From: Darksidea phi
Taxonomy: Eukaryota; Ascomycota; Dothideomycetes; Pleosporales; Lentitheciaceae
Direction: 5' to 3'
Assembly (NCBI GenBank): GCA_030770425.1
Contig: JASJFT010000154.1
Span: 1 to 64,000, forward strand
Length of the DNA stretch: 64,000 nt
This document shows positions 1-11,550 of this stretch, in pieces. The notes beneath the pieces are model-generated. The model saw nothing but the letters and a program-made list of their open reading frames with translations. It had not been told where the DNA came from and did no database searches. The number at the start of each line of letters is the position of its first letter. The first letter of the stretch is position 1. A program made the translations under genes and the position numbers.

Positions 1-720
1 TTCTTTCGCACGGCCAATAATGGTTTTGAACGCGGGGTTTTTTGCCATTTAAACATGGCTTTGGCCCCCCCTAAACCAATAAACTTCTCCACGTTGTTTT
101 GGCGCACTCGGCGAAACATTTCCAACCCCCCCCCCCCCCCACCGAAGATGTTATGCTCGATATGTACGTCGGGAATTTCTTGGGACTGAATTCTTTAGTA
201 AGATTGGACCAGGTTGTAGATGAGATAACGACGCAAAACTACAATCACTGCTAGTCATACCCTTGGGTTCTCGTTTTTCGGCGTTGACTCGGTAGACGTA
301 ATCACGCAATAACCACACCCCCTAATCGCTGTATTCGAGCTGCTTACTAAATTTCAGCCCATTTTCGCTTGTGGTAGGTCAATTGATGTGTCACGGATTG
401 CTATGAGGCGTTAGTATCCCGGTGACCCAAACGCCTCTGACAACCACTCGATCTCGGCAACACAGAGAATGATTGAAGCATGCATCGAGAGTGCCTGCTT
501 CCTGGCGGCGTATTTACGAATAAGTCAGGTTGCGGTTGGGCTACGATTGGGCTACATTGGATAGTGCGGCAGGCAAAAGCCCTATAGCCACGGCCCTCCT
601 CGCTCTTCTACTTTCTCCACCTCTACCACTTTTACCATATTTACTTCCTCCTCTTCGTCCGCTACTGCCTCTTCCTCTCTACTGCCCTTTACACTCTTAT
701 TCGTCGTCCCCACCATTACC

Positions 721-751
<31 letters not shown>

Positions 752-2860
752 CTTCTTCTTCTTCTTCTTCTTCTTCTTCTTTACTGCTCATCACATTTTA
801 CACTTACAATCCTTCGATCTTCTGCCCAGCCTTTGGCCGCGCGAGTATCTCCTCTTCCCTTTCCATCGTGCTGTTTTTTGCTTTGACCTTTCTGATGCGG
901 ATTGGTATGACTCGGTCAAGCACTCGGCAACATTCAAATCGGTCATTGTGGAGCTCAGCATGGTGAACTTGAGAAGGAGACGGGCGATTCAACTCACTCA
1001 CTCCGTAGTTCAGCAATTGCAGTTTAACCTCTACCTTCATTCTCAAGGCCTTGTCCAGTGAAAGGCTCGGCTCTTACAGACACGCCTCTTATACTTCATC
1101 CTACAGCCGTATCTTGGCTCTAGCTGCTTGGAAAGTAATGGTACCATTCAGTCAACCCCAGTACGGACTAACCCGGCTCTGGCGGGGTTCGGGTGGGCGC
1201 TCAGGCGCATGGGATTTAACCCCCTGTTTTCTTTTTCTTTTCTCCACTGAGACTTTTGCCTGTTGGTTGAGGCTCGAGGAAGAAATACTCACGCGTTACG
1301 ATATCTGTCATAGAAGCCGCGCCATACGACGAACAGATGATTTTGTTAGCTTCGAGTTCACCCTTCACGTCAGGTGTCCGTGTAGCGTATCCTTGTAACA
1401 TGCTTGAGAATGCGTAGTGTACCGGCACCTGCCAAGCTAGCTCCGAAGCGCACTGGCCTTTTGCTGTAGGTGATTCACCTCCGGTTCACGCAGGTAGTAT
1501 TAGGACCGGTCGGACGGTGACTACAGCTATTTTGCCCCTTGAAAGTAATGGGGATAGGAATCAAAAGGACAAAGTCTCGGCTAACTATTCCCTCAGACGC
1601 GCATACGCGACTAGCTGATGGTAGCGGTGAAGCGCCCCAGGGAGCACGTTTATCACCCCCTTGAAAAAAGAGCTCTAGGAAACTAGCCTTTGCTACTGAC
1701 ATGGCACATGTCGCTGCTAACATGAAACCACATCCGCCTACGCTGGATTTATTTTTCTCTCCACACATCCGACTCGCAACTCCAGACTCTCAACTTCGAT
1801 CTACCCTCCCTCCATCCTGCCTCTCTCTGCAACTTAGAACTGCCTGACAAGTTCCAGAACAGCACTCTAAGTTGTGCTAGTGCAAGGGCGAAAGGTACTA
1901 GACACTACTTGCGAGAGTGTACGAAAGTTTGATTACCCGATCACTTGGTATATGAGGTGGCGTATAAAACGGTGTCTTGGCTTTGGCGCCTCTCCTGGCG
2001 AAGATACAGGACCAGGTAATCCAATAACCTATACGCTCACGTAGTAGTGATAGACTTATCGAGAGAGGATAGACCTTGAAGGGCCTTATTAGTTCCGATT
2101 CTACGGCTCATGAGGCCTGCGTAGGTCGTTTAACGAAAACGCCTGAGCTTGGCTGTGGATGGAGGGGTATTTCAAATGCGGATTCATTCCCGACCATTCA
2201 ACGACATTCTGACCCAGGCCGGGGTCAGAGTGTATGAATGGGTCGGTGGGAAGCGGTGTATCCGGCCAAACATTTTGTTACTATTTTTGGCGTAGGCATG
2301 GTCTTAGAAGTTGGATTCTGCGGCCAGTACGCTGTGAGGACCACGAGCCTGGCCTTGAGATCGCTCCTCGATCGGAGTCGACATAGATACGCCTCCTCGA
2401 CTCATCTATTCACCATCCTCATACCCGACTACCCATCCTCGCAGCCTAACCTTTTCTCCTCGCTTTTGTCGAGAAGACGCCCCTTCTTCCAATTCTTCCA
2501 GTCACACTGGACCACCTACCTAAGCGGCTGTGGCGACGCTCGGTGAGCTCGAACGCCACTTTATCCGGCCCATCGAAGCTTTACTACCTCAAAGAATAAG
2601 CTCTGCGGATTTGGGTCCGCCCACGGCCCACATTATCTGAGAATCCTGCCTTTTTCATTGAGTCGTCGTTTCGTAAACGAAACTTGAGGAAGAAAACCCT
2701 ACGAAACTGATCGAAACTGGAATTGCTGTTGTGTCCGAGTAATATGAGCATTTCGCGATGTGGCGGGGGAAGGTTTAGCCGGTAGAGCTGGCAACCCCAC
2801 TAACGTCATCGTGCGGGAGCCATTCGACTTCAAGACTAAACCACCACGTCGATGTCATAT
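1..2860. other. gene-free stretch with simple repeats
   Basis: I find no credible coding region in this 2.9 kb. The longest open frames are either translations of simple repeats (a Glu-rich or Leu-rich frame over the CTT tract) or short frames beginning at non-ATG codons without recognisable motifs. It contains a poly-C run near 126-140 and a CTT microsatellite at about 719-782. No terminal repeats or transposon domains were recognised. It may be old degraded DNA or ordinary spacer. Confidence 0.6.
719..782. repeat. CTT/GAA trinucleotide microsatellite
   Basis: About 20 uninterrupted CTT units. It creates artefactual poly-Leu and poly-Glu frames on the two strands, which are not genes. Length is likely to vary between isolates. 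Confidence 0.95.
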
Positions 2861-2904
2861 TTCGCATGCCCAATAGCCTGCCTAGACAGACCGTTCGATC
2901 CACC

Positions 2905-3948
2905 ATGAAGCTCGACCCCGCAGTCATTAAGCTTCTGAACCTCGATCCTGAGAGCACGACCTTATCGTCCGCCGGCGGAGGCGGATGCAGCTCTGCATCA
3001 ACATTGAAAATCACGTCTAAGCTTCGCGACGGAACAGAGAAGTGCTTCTTCATGAAAACTGGCCGGGGAGAGGATGCGGAGATCATGTTCCAGGGTGCGC
3101 CCACCTGTTCTACAAGGGTCTACTAGAGTTGGTGCTGATAGTGTAACCTAGGCGAACATGCTTCCCTCAGCGCCATCCACAGCGTTGTTCCCTCTCTATG
3201 CCCCCAATCCTTTGGCCACGGCCGCTTCTCTTCTCAACCCTCAACGTCGTTCCTCGTCACCGACTTCCTCAATCTCACCTCTCGTTCCGCGTCCAAGCCC
3301 TCGGCTCCCTCGTTAGCCTCCAAGCTCGCGAAATTGCACACGACGCCTGCGCCGATACCAGAAGGATACGAAAAGCCCATGTTCGGCTTTCCCGTAACCA
3401 CGTGCTGTGGTGATACACCTCAGGACAACAGCTACAAAAGCTCGTGGGCAGATTTCTATGCGAACAACCGGCTTCGGTTCATTCTAAAACGTGCGGAGAT
3501 GTCAAACGGCACAGATAAGGAGCTACATAACCTCGTCGAGACCACCGCGGTGAAGGTAGTACCGCGTCTCATTGGCGACGACCATCTCAACAACGGGAAA
3601 GGTGTCACGCCAGTAATCGTTCATGGCGACCTGTGGAGCGGCAACGCAAGCGTAGGCACCATCGGGACAAAAGGCAGCGATGCGGAAGATGTGGTGTACG
3701 ATTCGAGCGCTTGTTACGCACACAATGAGTTTGAGCTGGGTATCATGAAAATGTTCGGTGGGTTCGGTGGAAATTTTCTAAATAAATACCACCAACTTTG
3801 CCCTAAGACGGAACCGGTGGAAGAGTACGAAGACCGTGTTAAGCTGTATGAACTGTATCACCATCTGAACCACTACGCACTGTTTGGTGGCGGATATCGG
3901 TCAGGCGCTATGAGCATCATGAAGAGCTTGGTCAAGAAGTACGGGTAG
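2905..3948 (+). CDS. fructosamine-3-kinase / ketosamine-3-kinase
   Basis: Phosphorylates ketosamine adducts (fructosamines) on proteins or small amines, a protein-deglycation repair step in the cytosol. Two exons, 2905-3094 and 3152-3948, joined across a 57-nt intron (3095-3151); the splice restores the reading ...MFQGEHASLSAIHSVVP, giving 328 aa. The start is placed at the ATG after CCACC; an in-frame ATG lies at 2866. The family N-terminus with a Gly-rich loop region and ST(L/F)KITSKL is visible. The APH-fold catalytic loop HGDLWSGN is at about 3621-3644, followed by YDSSACYAHNEFELGIM, where the family usually has D-P after the metal-binding Asp region; here it is D-S. It ends in a conserved FGGGYRSGA...VKKYG tail. 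Length and ends match the Fructosamin_kin family, so the gene looks intact. It is convergent with the neprosin gene, 217 bp apart. Confidence 0.93.
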
Positions 3949-4165
3949 CAAGAGTAACGAGCTTAAGCATAGAAAGCGCCTGATGGATCAACCAGTTGAA
4001 AGCTGACAAATACGAAACGCTACAGGAGTCCCATTTGCCCTATCATTTATATCTCAATACTGGCTATCCATAATGATCTCACAATTTATATACTAGACTG
4101 AACTGTGCGTACTACTTCTGGTGTTCCAGTTACACCTACCTTCCGTCCTCTTTCCACCACGCTTT

Positions 4166-5417
4166 CTAGCCGTCTATCCTCCCACCGGCCCCGGGGCCTC
4201 CAAGGAACATATGGCTCCCCCAATTACTCGTACTCCCCCACTTTGCATCCATACGATACCTCCCGGTATCACTCACCACAATTCCACGGCTCCCGTCGTA
4301 CCTCTGCTCCCTACCTTGCATATCCGTATACACCATATTCCTGATGTACGCGCTCTGCTGCCACCCAGCCTCGGGCCAATTCCCACTCCCCATGTCCGTC
4401 CGCGTAAGCTGCGGATGGCTATCGTAGATCTCGCCATAGAAGTTGATCTGACTAGCGCCGCTTTGGAGGGAACGGCCAGCGTCTGTACCGGCGCCGAAGA
4501 GCGAGGCGGGATAGTATCCAATCCAGCGGTCGAGCACGAAGAGCCACCAGTTGCCGTTGTCAAGAAGCCATTGGATTTTAATGTCGTATTGCGCGCCGCC
4601 GCGAGTCGAGAGCGGGCCAAAGGCCGTCCCAGGGAAGATTTGAGAGTCGACTTGCACCCAGCCGGCTACATCGCGGTTCCAGCCACCTTTATAATTGGCG
4701 TTGGAGGCATAGCCGTCGGTGGTGAAGAAGGTGAAGAGATGGGGTGCGGCGATCTGATTGGGGTAGTTGATCCTGCTATTGTTAGATTTGCGCTGATCTG
4801 AGGTGACGGCAGAGCTTAGAGCAAACCTACCATCCAGCTTCAACGGTTTGTCGAACGAGCTTTGAGTTATCCCCCGGCTTCGGTACATCGTAGCGGATTA
4901 CGGCACTCTGCAAAAGCGAGAAGTCGGAGCCCGACTCCGTCCATGCTTTGTACAGCGAAAAAGAGGCTGAGCCACCTCGGTTCGAGACGCCTTGTGCCGA
5001 AGAGGCGTACCAATGGTCACCAACGGCTTCAGTACTGAAGTCTGGCATATGCTCTAGGTCGACCGGCGGTCCCTTGGTGAGCGGTGTATCAGTGGTAGGA
5101 CGTAGCACTGGCACCGTGCCTTCCGGACCTGTTTCTGCGCCTTCGTTTTGCAGCATTGCCCATGGCTGGAAGCTGGACTGGTTGAAGAACGATGCCGTAT
5201 ATGAAGGAAGCGGAGGTGCAGATGCGATCTCGCCGCCCGGGACCTGGGAGTCGATGGGAATCCAGTCTATGATTGAGCCATCGGAATGCTCCGTTGTCTG
5301 AACGATATTGATATCGCGACGCAAATTGGGTTGGCTGACATGGTTCCCATCTTTCGTGGGAGCGGCGCTGAGGCCATTGAAGAAGAGAAAGAGGAAATGG
5401 TACTGTTGTGGTTTCAT
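4166..5417 (-). CDS. secreted neprosin-domain (DUF239) protein
   Basis: Probably an extracellular peptidase-like protein of the neprosin family (glutamic prolyl endopeptidases first known from plants). Exon 1 is 5417-4831 and exon 2 is 4772-4166; the 58-nt intron (4773-4830) has a CTAAC branch site. The join reads VEAGWINYPNQIAAPHLFTFF, which restores the family pattern of Trp followed by LFTFFTTDGY. 397 aa. The start is the ATG at 5417, which gives a signal peptide (MKPQQYHFLFLFFNGLSAAP); codons upstream are in frame but have no ATG. Other family marks are DWIPIDSQ near residue 40, NGNWWLFV, IGYYPASLF and FYGEIYD, the last probably holding one of the catalytic Glu residues. It ends FLGGPGAGG. 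Enzymatic activity is inferred from the family only. Confidence 0.88.
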
Positions 5418-6502
5418 TTTGCACTCTGAACGATGCAAGGTAAATATACTCTGAGAAACAAATTACGCCATCTGCGAAGCTCTCATATACATCTTTGCAA
5501 ACTAACACATGCCATGGATTCCCCAATCTCCGCACAAAAGTAAACGCTTAGGCTACGGGGTATCGCGCGCATGCCAGGTGCGCATGAATCAGACACTGCC
5601 CGAAGAGAAGATGACCGCGGACAATAGACCAAGAACGCTTCGTTAATCCGTTAACACGGCATACAACCTATCCCAAAGCTGTACGCTTAAGGAAGCTCTC
5701 AACGCCGATAAACGTCGCCAAAATGGCACGCGAACAAAGCTTCACGCGCATCGCGCACATGGAGAAAAAGCGAGCAACGTCGTCGAGATACGTCAAGGTG
5801 AAGGTAATTCTCCGAAGAATGAGAAAATTGAGGAGAGAAAATCGACTTGCTTGGTTAACTATGGTTGGGCCACGCGGTGTTGTCGGATTAGGAAGGCCGA
5901 CACATCCTAGTCGTGGGTTGCATCATGCGGAAAAGCCATGCAACATCGTCGCACTTGCCACGAGGCTGAAGGCTGTTCGCACGAAATACTAGCTAGTTTG
6001 CTCCATTGACACCTCTTACGCATAAGTCTCCGTTTGTACGTCAGCTGAATCTAAATCTTTAAGTTGTAAAATGAGATCAAAACTGTCCCACACGCCAAAA
6101 GACCGATTTTTGTGGGACTTCATCATCTCAAATAGAACGTTATTAGGCTGCAGACGTTTCCGACCGGCGCGCTTTTGTTGGGGTATAGAAAAGGCCCAGG
6201 GATTATGTAGGCACAGCTAGATTTTCAGCGAAACGAGACGCATATCTTATATCCACCCCGTTTCTTCTGCGCGACATGTCTGGCCTTCCACACATATATA
6301 GCGTGGCAGCATTTCTAGCCTAGTCAGGCCGAATACTTGATGTGTTCAAAGCCTGTGTAAGTAATGAGAGTGATGAAGCTGATCCTGCCAAGTTAAGATG
6401 AGTTGGCGCTATGGAGCGAGCAGAGCGTTTTTAATACCTGCTTAACATCTACTTTACATTAGTCGCATAAGATAGAAATGAGTATTAATAAATCTTCTTC
6501 AT
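5418..6502. other. intergenic, one unrecognised small ORF
   Basis: About 1.1 kb upstream of the neprosin gene. It contains one 89-codon ATG frame on the plus strand (5723-5992) that is rich in Arg and Lys. I do not recognise it and it has no motif support, so it is not called as a gene. The rest is AT-richer spacer without repeats I could see. Confidence 0.5.
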
Positions 6503-6988
6503 TCAACGTTCGACCCGTGCGCCCAGATAATCCCTCACAAACCAAGGCACCCATACCTCCTTCACCCAAGTTCCTACTCTCCGTAAGCCAGCAAGAACTT
6601 GGTAGCATCCTTCCAACGCCGCACAACCTCTACGTGCTGTCTCGCCTCCCACAATACTACTACCTTCCCCGATAGCGAAGAGCAAAGTGCACTGTCCACC
6701 AACTGCCATCATCAAGGGCAAAGGTATAAAACCAAGATCGCGTCCGATGGGTGGAACCAGGGTGCGTAGGCGGTTGAAATTCGTTGCCACCCGGAGCGAG
6801 AGTTCTGTCAGTGCAGTAGATTCGCTGCCGTTGGGGATCTTTGTTTCGATGGAGGCTGTGATACGGTCTTGTCTTAGACTTTGCACGCTTGCGCTCGTGT
6901 GGTTCGCACAGAAGGGCATAATCGACAAGGTTAGATTCAGTGTCATTGAAACCGGTTTTTGGGACGAGGTGGGGATTTGGCCTGGCAT
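6503..6988 (-). CDS. hypothetical protein or 3' exon
   Basis: An ATG-initiated frame of 161 codons with fairly even amino-acid use and a plausible C-terminal end (...VKEVWVPWFVRDYLGARVER). I do not recognise a domain. It lies directly downstream of the hypothetical frame at 7098-7634 on the same strand, so the two could be exons of one gene. A CTAAC branch-like site and TAG acceptor occur near 7095-7100, but the best splice leads into a different frame (6660-7055), and I could not find a join that keeps this one. The region may therefore be a frameshifted or partly decayed gene. Treat the coordinates as tentative. Confidence 0.3.
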   Translation of the reverse strand: MPGQIPTSSQKPVSMTLNLTLSIMPFCANHTSASVQSLRQDRITASIETKIPNGSESTALTELSLRVATNFNRLRTLVPPIGRDLGFIPLPLMMAVGGQCTLLFAIGEGSSIVGGETARRGCAALEGCYQVLAGLRRVGTWVKEVWVPWFVRDYLGARVER

Positions 6989-7097
6989 ATGTGATGTTCT
7001 GCTGCTGCGTGCCCGGCAAATGCATGCAGACCTGGCGCGGCATCATAAAGCGCACGTCGCTATTCCAGCGTGGCTCAGCGGCATCGGAATCCTACAG

Positions 7098-7634
7098 TTA
7101 GCACGTCTTGTCTATTATTTCTTCCATAACTTCCAACTCAATCAGTATCTTCCCTTTCGACGGTAGCGCGCTGAATGTCCGGCTCCACAACCAGTCCTCC
7201 CCACGTACGCCTTCTTCCATGTCGGACCTAATCTCGTACAGTACCATACCCTTTCCCCTTCGTAAGCCTTCCACATCACGCACCGGCCGCCGTATTACGC
7301 CCGGGAACTTACCCTTCACATGCACCCTCTTCACCTTCCGATCTAGCAAGCGAAAGTCGACCACGCTCTTCACCGGGCTCTCGGGCTCGCTCATTGCGTT
7401 CCGATTCGAGCTAGGCGTGGCCGCCGTCTTGATAATGACGCTCTCGGTGTCTACCGGCGTGCGAGCGGAGCGGGAGCTCTGTAATTGCGCATCGGCGAAT
7501 ATCCAGCGGTGCGTGGATGTGTCCGCATCTTCAACGTTCTGCTCTTCCCTGCCTCTCTCCGTGATACGCAGCGCTGCATCATTCATCTCCATAGACACAA
7601 CCTCCTCTGCCATGTGCTTCTGTCGACTCGCCAT
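7098..7634 (-). CDS. hypothetical protein, 178 aa
   Basis: An ATG-initiated frame on the minus strand. The first half is polar and acidic (MASRQKHMAEEVVSMEMNDA...), with a Ser/Pro-rich stretch. The second half has a more folded look, with DFRLLDRKVKRVHVKGKFPG and GKGMVLYEIRSDMEEG. No family recognised. The antisense frame is Ser-rich and looks like a shadow of this one. The 3' end coincides with a possible intron (GCTAAC then GTAG), so the real protein may continue into the region 6503-7055. The 5' neighbour is the DUF6914-like gene on the same strand. Confidence 0.4.
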   Translation of the reverse strand: MASRQKHMAEEVVSMEMNDAALRITERGREEQNVEDADTSTHRWIFADAQLQSSRSARTPVDTESVIIKTAATPSSNRNAMSEPESPVKSVVDFRLLDRKVKRVHVKGKFPGVIRRPVRDVEGLRRGKGMVLYEIRSDMEEGVRGEDWLWSRTFSALPSKGKILIELEVMEEIIDKTC

Positions 7635-7766
7635 CAGGAGGACCAGCTCTCAAACCCTGTGAATACCGCGACATGTCTGCTGAAACCAGCTAGTCCAAAG
7701 AGGTTGCGTTTTGAAAGATTGCGCCACATTTCTCGCGTACACTATGCATGATCTCTATAATCCATC

Positions 7767-8144
7767 TCAGACTTCCAGCACACCCTCCCTTTTCAAGGCC
7801 TCAACAGCATCTGCAGTCCACTCCTGACAGCGCCTCAATGGCGCACGTGGATTGAGACGCTTCGGTCCATCGAATTGTTTTGGCGGCGGGGGTAGAGCTT
7901 CGAGAATAGACTTAATGCGGGGGTAATTTGCCTCGGAGACCTTTCCTAGGTGGAACTTTGAGACGAAGGACGGGGAGTCTTCTGGCTTCTGGTCCTGCTT
8001 GTGTTCGAATATCATGCCGTTCTGGATATTGCCTTTGACTTGAAAGATAGCGCCATCCTGATTGGCTTCCGTCTCGACGAAGATGGCGTGGTGGTCTCGG
8101 GGCGCGCCGATGGAGGATACCAGGTAGACTGAATACGGCATCAT
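7767..8144 (-). CDS. DUF6914-like small conserved protein
   Basis: A single-exon 125-aa protein starting Met-Met (8144 or 8141). It has the pattern I associate with a widespread small fungal family (DUF6914): YSVYLVSSIGAPRDHHAIFVET at the N-terminus, a central IFQVKGNIQNGMIFEHK, then LPPPPKQFDGPKRL and RRCQEWTADAVEALKREGVL at the C-terminus. The function is unknown. The start is 140 bp from the divergent APH-like pseudogene at 8285, so the two share one intergenic promoter region. A TATATA run at about 8173-8178 is suitably placed upstream. The family name is from memory and should be checked with a profile search; the gene itself looks intact. Confidence 0.75.
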   Translation of the reverse strand: MMPYSVYLVSSIGAPRDHHAIFVETEANQDGAIFQVKGNIQNGMIFEHKQDQKPEDSPSFVSKFHLGKVSEANYPRIKSILEALPPPPKQFDGPKRLNPRAPLRRCQEWTADAVEALKREGVLEV

Positions 8145-8284
8145 TGCAGGCAGGAATGATGGTTTAAATGTGTATATAGTGTGGATCAGCGCAATATCTC
8201 GACATTTTGGGCGGGTGGATGTTCAGTCAGCCAGTGTGTATGTGTACGTTAGAATTAACGTTAGGCTAGAGACGCTTACTAATA

Positions 8285-9373
8285 ATGTCATCTAAGCAAA
8301 AAGAATCACGCCTGCGGGAGTGCGTTGAAGCTTGGCGCAATGGCCCGCGCATCGCATCCGCCTTTATTTTTCATTTCCTGACATCGAGAAAGATCAACTT
8401 ACCATCATCGCTTTACAGAAATTCTGAGAACCCAGGACACCTCAACGGTCTTTACCTCTATTCAACCTGTACCTCGACGATGTCTAGAATGACCTCTTGC
8501 AACCTACCGTACTTTGCGGATCAAGCAAGTATGCCTTCAGCATTGCCAACAGTAGACGAAATTGAATCAGCCACTGAGACGTTGAGTGAAACAACCGGTC
8601 GCCGAGTAGTTATCGTCGGCGACTTTGTCGTGAAATACGGCGTTCATGTAGATCTTCTCGAAGGGCAGACGATGCTATTCCTCCAGTCATCCACAGTCGC
8701 CGTCCCGCGCGTGCACGCATTGTTCTGCAATACCGCTGAGAATGGCAAAAGTCGCAGCTACATCGTGATGGAGCATATCAGGGGGGTGACTCTATCGTCT
8801 CTGTGGCTGAGCATGAACGAAATAGCTAAGAAGGTTGTAGCGTCTAAACTTCGTATCATGTTCGACAGCATGCGCACGTTGAAATCTCCTGGAGGGTACT
8901 GCAGTGTTGGGCATGGAGGACTACCGGATGGGCTGTTCTGGACAGACTCGAGCCATCCGTATGCAGGACCGTTCGACACGGAAGCCGAGCTCAACTCCGC
9001 TGTAGTTGCAAAGTACGCAGTGGACGCGCCGTATAAAGGCAAAGCAAATTACTACGCGCGAGCGTTTGAGGAGCTGTTTCAAAACCCTCCGCCAACGTTT
9101 TCGCATGCGGACTTCCAGCCGAAGAACGCAATGCTGCGACACCCTTCTCCTATAGCGAATGTAGAAGCGATGGATTTTGAGAACATGGAAGTTGTGCTTA
9201 TTGACTAGGAGTTCGCGAGCTAGTATCCAAGCTATTGGGAGTATGCCAGGGCAATATTCGCTTGTGGGAGATGGGAAAGCGACTGGACCTTCTGGATTGA
9301 AGAGGTGTTGGATCCATATCGGAATGAGTCTCCCTGAGTGGGGATGATGTTGAGCGAGATATGGGCGTCATGA
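8285..9373 (+). pseudogene. APH-type phosphotransferase gene with stop-mutated 3' end
   Basis: Fungal aminoglycoside-phosphotransferase-like family (small-molecule kinases of protein-kinase-like fold, substrate unknown). An open frame of 307 codons runs from 8285 to 9208; the true start may be the later ATG at MSRMTSCNLPYF (8480). It shows VVIVGDFVVKYG (Lys region), SYIVMEHIRGVTLSSLW, the catalytic loop FSHADFQPKNAML, and EVVLID. Exactly where the family continues Asp-Trp-Glu, the Trp codon is TAG (9206-9208). The reading goes on in frame as EFAS, TAG (9221-9223), YPSYWEYARAIFACGRWESDWTFWIEEV..., then TGA at 9335 and TGA at 9371. The first two, and probably the TGA at 9335, fit former TGG codons. 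The last 50 or so residues, including the WEFA..YP segment, are therefore cut off, and the gene is probably inactive. Confidence 0.8.
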
Positions 9374-9864
9374 GGGAAAGCAGGGGTGAAGAGATGTAAT
9401 AGCTCGTTCGCTACTGTAAAGGAGAAATGTCTCACGGGACGACGCGATCAGATTTCAGATCGGATTGGCTTAGGTCCGTGATCTTCAAACTTATAGAAAT
9501 GTGTAGGTAGTGCAGGCGAGGGGGTGTTGCCCCACTCAACAGGCAGTGTCACTAGCGGAGAAGGTGCGGCTAGAGAGATGAATAGTTGCTATATTTGCAC
9601 TATAATCGCTAGAGGCGAGGAGTTGCATAACATCAAGGAGGGCTTGAAGGCACTAGTAACAAGGCCAGCCATACTTGGTTTGGATTTGCATAGTGGGAGT
9701 CAGTTTGTAAGGTCGGCAAGAAACACAGTAGAGGTGCTATACCCACACCTTATACACGATAATAGGGCTGTAGAGCTGTAAGGCCAGCCATACAAAGATT
9801 GACATATAACAGATCATCATTTAACATCATCTACATTACATCTTTTACGTAGATATCGGCACTC
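9374..9864. other. spacer, nothing recognised
   Basis: About 490 bp between the APH-like pseudogene and the 3' end of the choice-of-anchor-B gene. One short frame at 9524-9781 begins at a non-ATG codon and has no motif. A GGCCAGCCATAC word occurs twice (9662 and 9782). Confidence 0.5.
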
Positions 9865-11471
9865 TTACGAGCCGCTAATCTTCCCCACCCACCTCTTTCC
9901 ATAACCTTTACCGTTGAACTTATTCAGCCTAACAACAAAGGCGCCACGATCGATGGTGTTTATAACAATCCACCCACTCGGGAAACTAAAATGACTCCAG
10001 GTGCCAAAGTCCCAAAGCGCGTCGCCTCCACCGGGCAAGTGGTCATCAGCAGGGTACACATCGAAGTACGCAATCTCGGTGATGTCCTTGCCGCTCGGCT
10101 CCCTGGGGATAGAGCTCACATCGAGGACGCGGAGGCCAGCCTGGTAGTTCGACTGGAAAGCCAGTCCGTTGTGGACGAACTGGTTGTGGTCGACACTGCG
10201 GGTGCTGGACTTGTAGAAACCTGTGTTGACGGGCTTGTCGAGCTTGGTGATGTCGAAGATGTAGGTTACGGGGAAGCCGTCGATGGCGGGGGAGTCTGGT
10301 GCCGTTATGTTGGGATCGATTTCGCCCTCGTCGAGTTCGTCGTCCAAGAGGAGATGGGTTTGCCAATTTGGGTCAAGAATCCATCCTTGATGAGTATATG
10401 AAGCGCCCTTATACGGAGTGCGCGAGATGATGGAAGCGGCATTTGGACCCTTCTTGTTCGTGACGTCATAGATGGTGAGAGTATCCTCGTTGTAGCCGTA
10501 GCAGATGTCGCGACCATAGTATCGCTTATCAGGCCCACGGTAGACGATGCATTGAGCGTCGTGGACGTATCCATCCTGCGGCGCACAGCCGGGGGAGAAC
10601 GGCTTGGAGGGATCATCCATGTTGATGAAGATGAGACCCGAGGCGCAGGTGCTATTGCGTGGCCTGGCGCCGACGGCTACGGCGTAGTTTTTCTCCTCAT
10701 TGACAACGACATTGTGGGATTGGCCGATGGGAAGATCTAGAATAGCATTAGCTTCCAAAGTCTCGCATATAAGCTCCGTGACCACAAGAACTTACCCGTG
10801 AAGAGACCGGTGAGATCTTTCGCCGTGTCAAAAGTGACGGGCTTCTTCGGGTCCACCGTCAACAGCTTCTTCATATCGAAGATCTGAATATTGTGTCCCA
10901 TCCCCTCACTTCCCACAATCAAGTAGTCGCCGTTGACCTTGATCTCCCTCCAAATCACGGGATCAGCCTGTGCGGGCAATCGCCCCAAATACACCAACTT
11001 GCCCTCCCTCGTCACTTCGGAAAACGACGCACCATCGGTCTGTCCAATGGCGATGAACTCGCGGCCGCGGTGCGACCAGCCCCAAGAACCAGATCCTTGG
11101 CCGCCGTTGCTGCCGAGCTCCTCGTGGGTCTTGAAGTCGTACATGTCGATATCTTTGCATTTGTAGGTTTGGTCCGGGTCGCCTTTCACGGCTTCGGCCT
11201 TGCCATTCTTGCAAGGAATAACGTCTTTGTTGCTGCGGCTCTTGTCGAAGCCGTTCCATTTCTTGTTGTCGTAGTGACCGGCTTGCTTATGCTGGTCCCA
11301 AGCAGACTAAGACGGTCAGCGCATGAGCAATGACCGAAATGGTGAAGGTGTGCATACCTCCTTTGCCTGCATCATCGCAGCCATGACCCGGCCGGACTCA
11401 TATTCCTGCTTGGAGAACATGGCGCCCGAGGCCAGCGGCAGAAGCGCCGCAGCAACAGAAATGAACTTCAT
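9865..11471 (-). CDS. secreted choice-of-anchor B family protein
   Basis: A secreted LVIVD-type beta-propeller-like protein; fungal members are often labelled regulatory P domain-containing. The role is unknown. Three exons, 11471-11358, 11306-10796 and 10736-9865, with introns of 51 nt (11307-11357) and 59 nt (10737-10795); the second uses the CTAG acceptor so that LFTDLPIGQSHNVVV is read. 498 aa. The start at 11471 gives signal peptide MKFISVAAALLPLASGA; the in-frame upstream codons are non-ATG. Repeated blade-like segments are visible: SWGWSHRGREFIAIGQTDG, IQIFDMKKL, HDAQCIVYRGPD, LTIYDVTNK, THQGWILD, TYIFDITKLDKP, NQFVHNGLAFQSNYQAGLRVLDV, GTWSHFSFPSG. A TATA-like GATATAAAAC lies about 70 bp upstream of the ATG. 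Confidence 0.9.
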
Positions 11472-11540
11472 CTTGACAGCGAAGTGCGAAAGAAGGCTGA
11501 ATTCCACGCAGAAAAACGAACGAGCGAGAGCTGAGCCCCC

Positions 11541-11550
11541 GTTTTATATC
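11541..11550 (-). promoter_or_regulatory. TATA box of the choice-of-anchor-B gene
   Basis: GATATAAAAC on the minus strand, about 70 bp upstream of the ATG at 11471. It is the only TATA-like word in this upstream region, which otherwise is GC-richer. Assignment is by position and sequence only. Confidence 0.5.

Noticed and set aside
530..886. Long Leu/Pro-rich plus frame and Glu-rich minus frame
   Set aside because: Both are read-throughs of the CTT microsatellite and start at non-ATG codons or lack motifs.
9205..9373. Alternative genetic code reading TAG as Trp
   Set aside because: Intact genes in the same window use TAG as a normal terminator (for example the fructosamine kinase, MFS and RWD-neighbour genes) and TGG for Trp.
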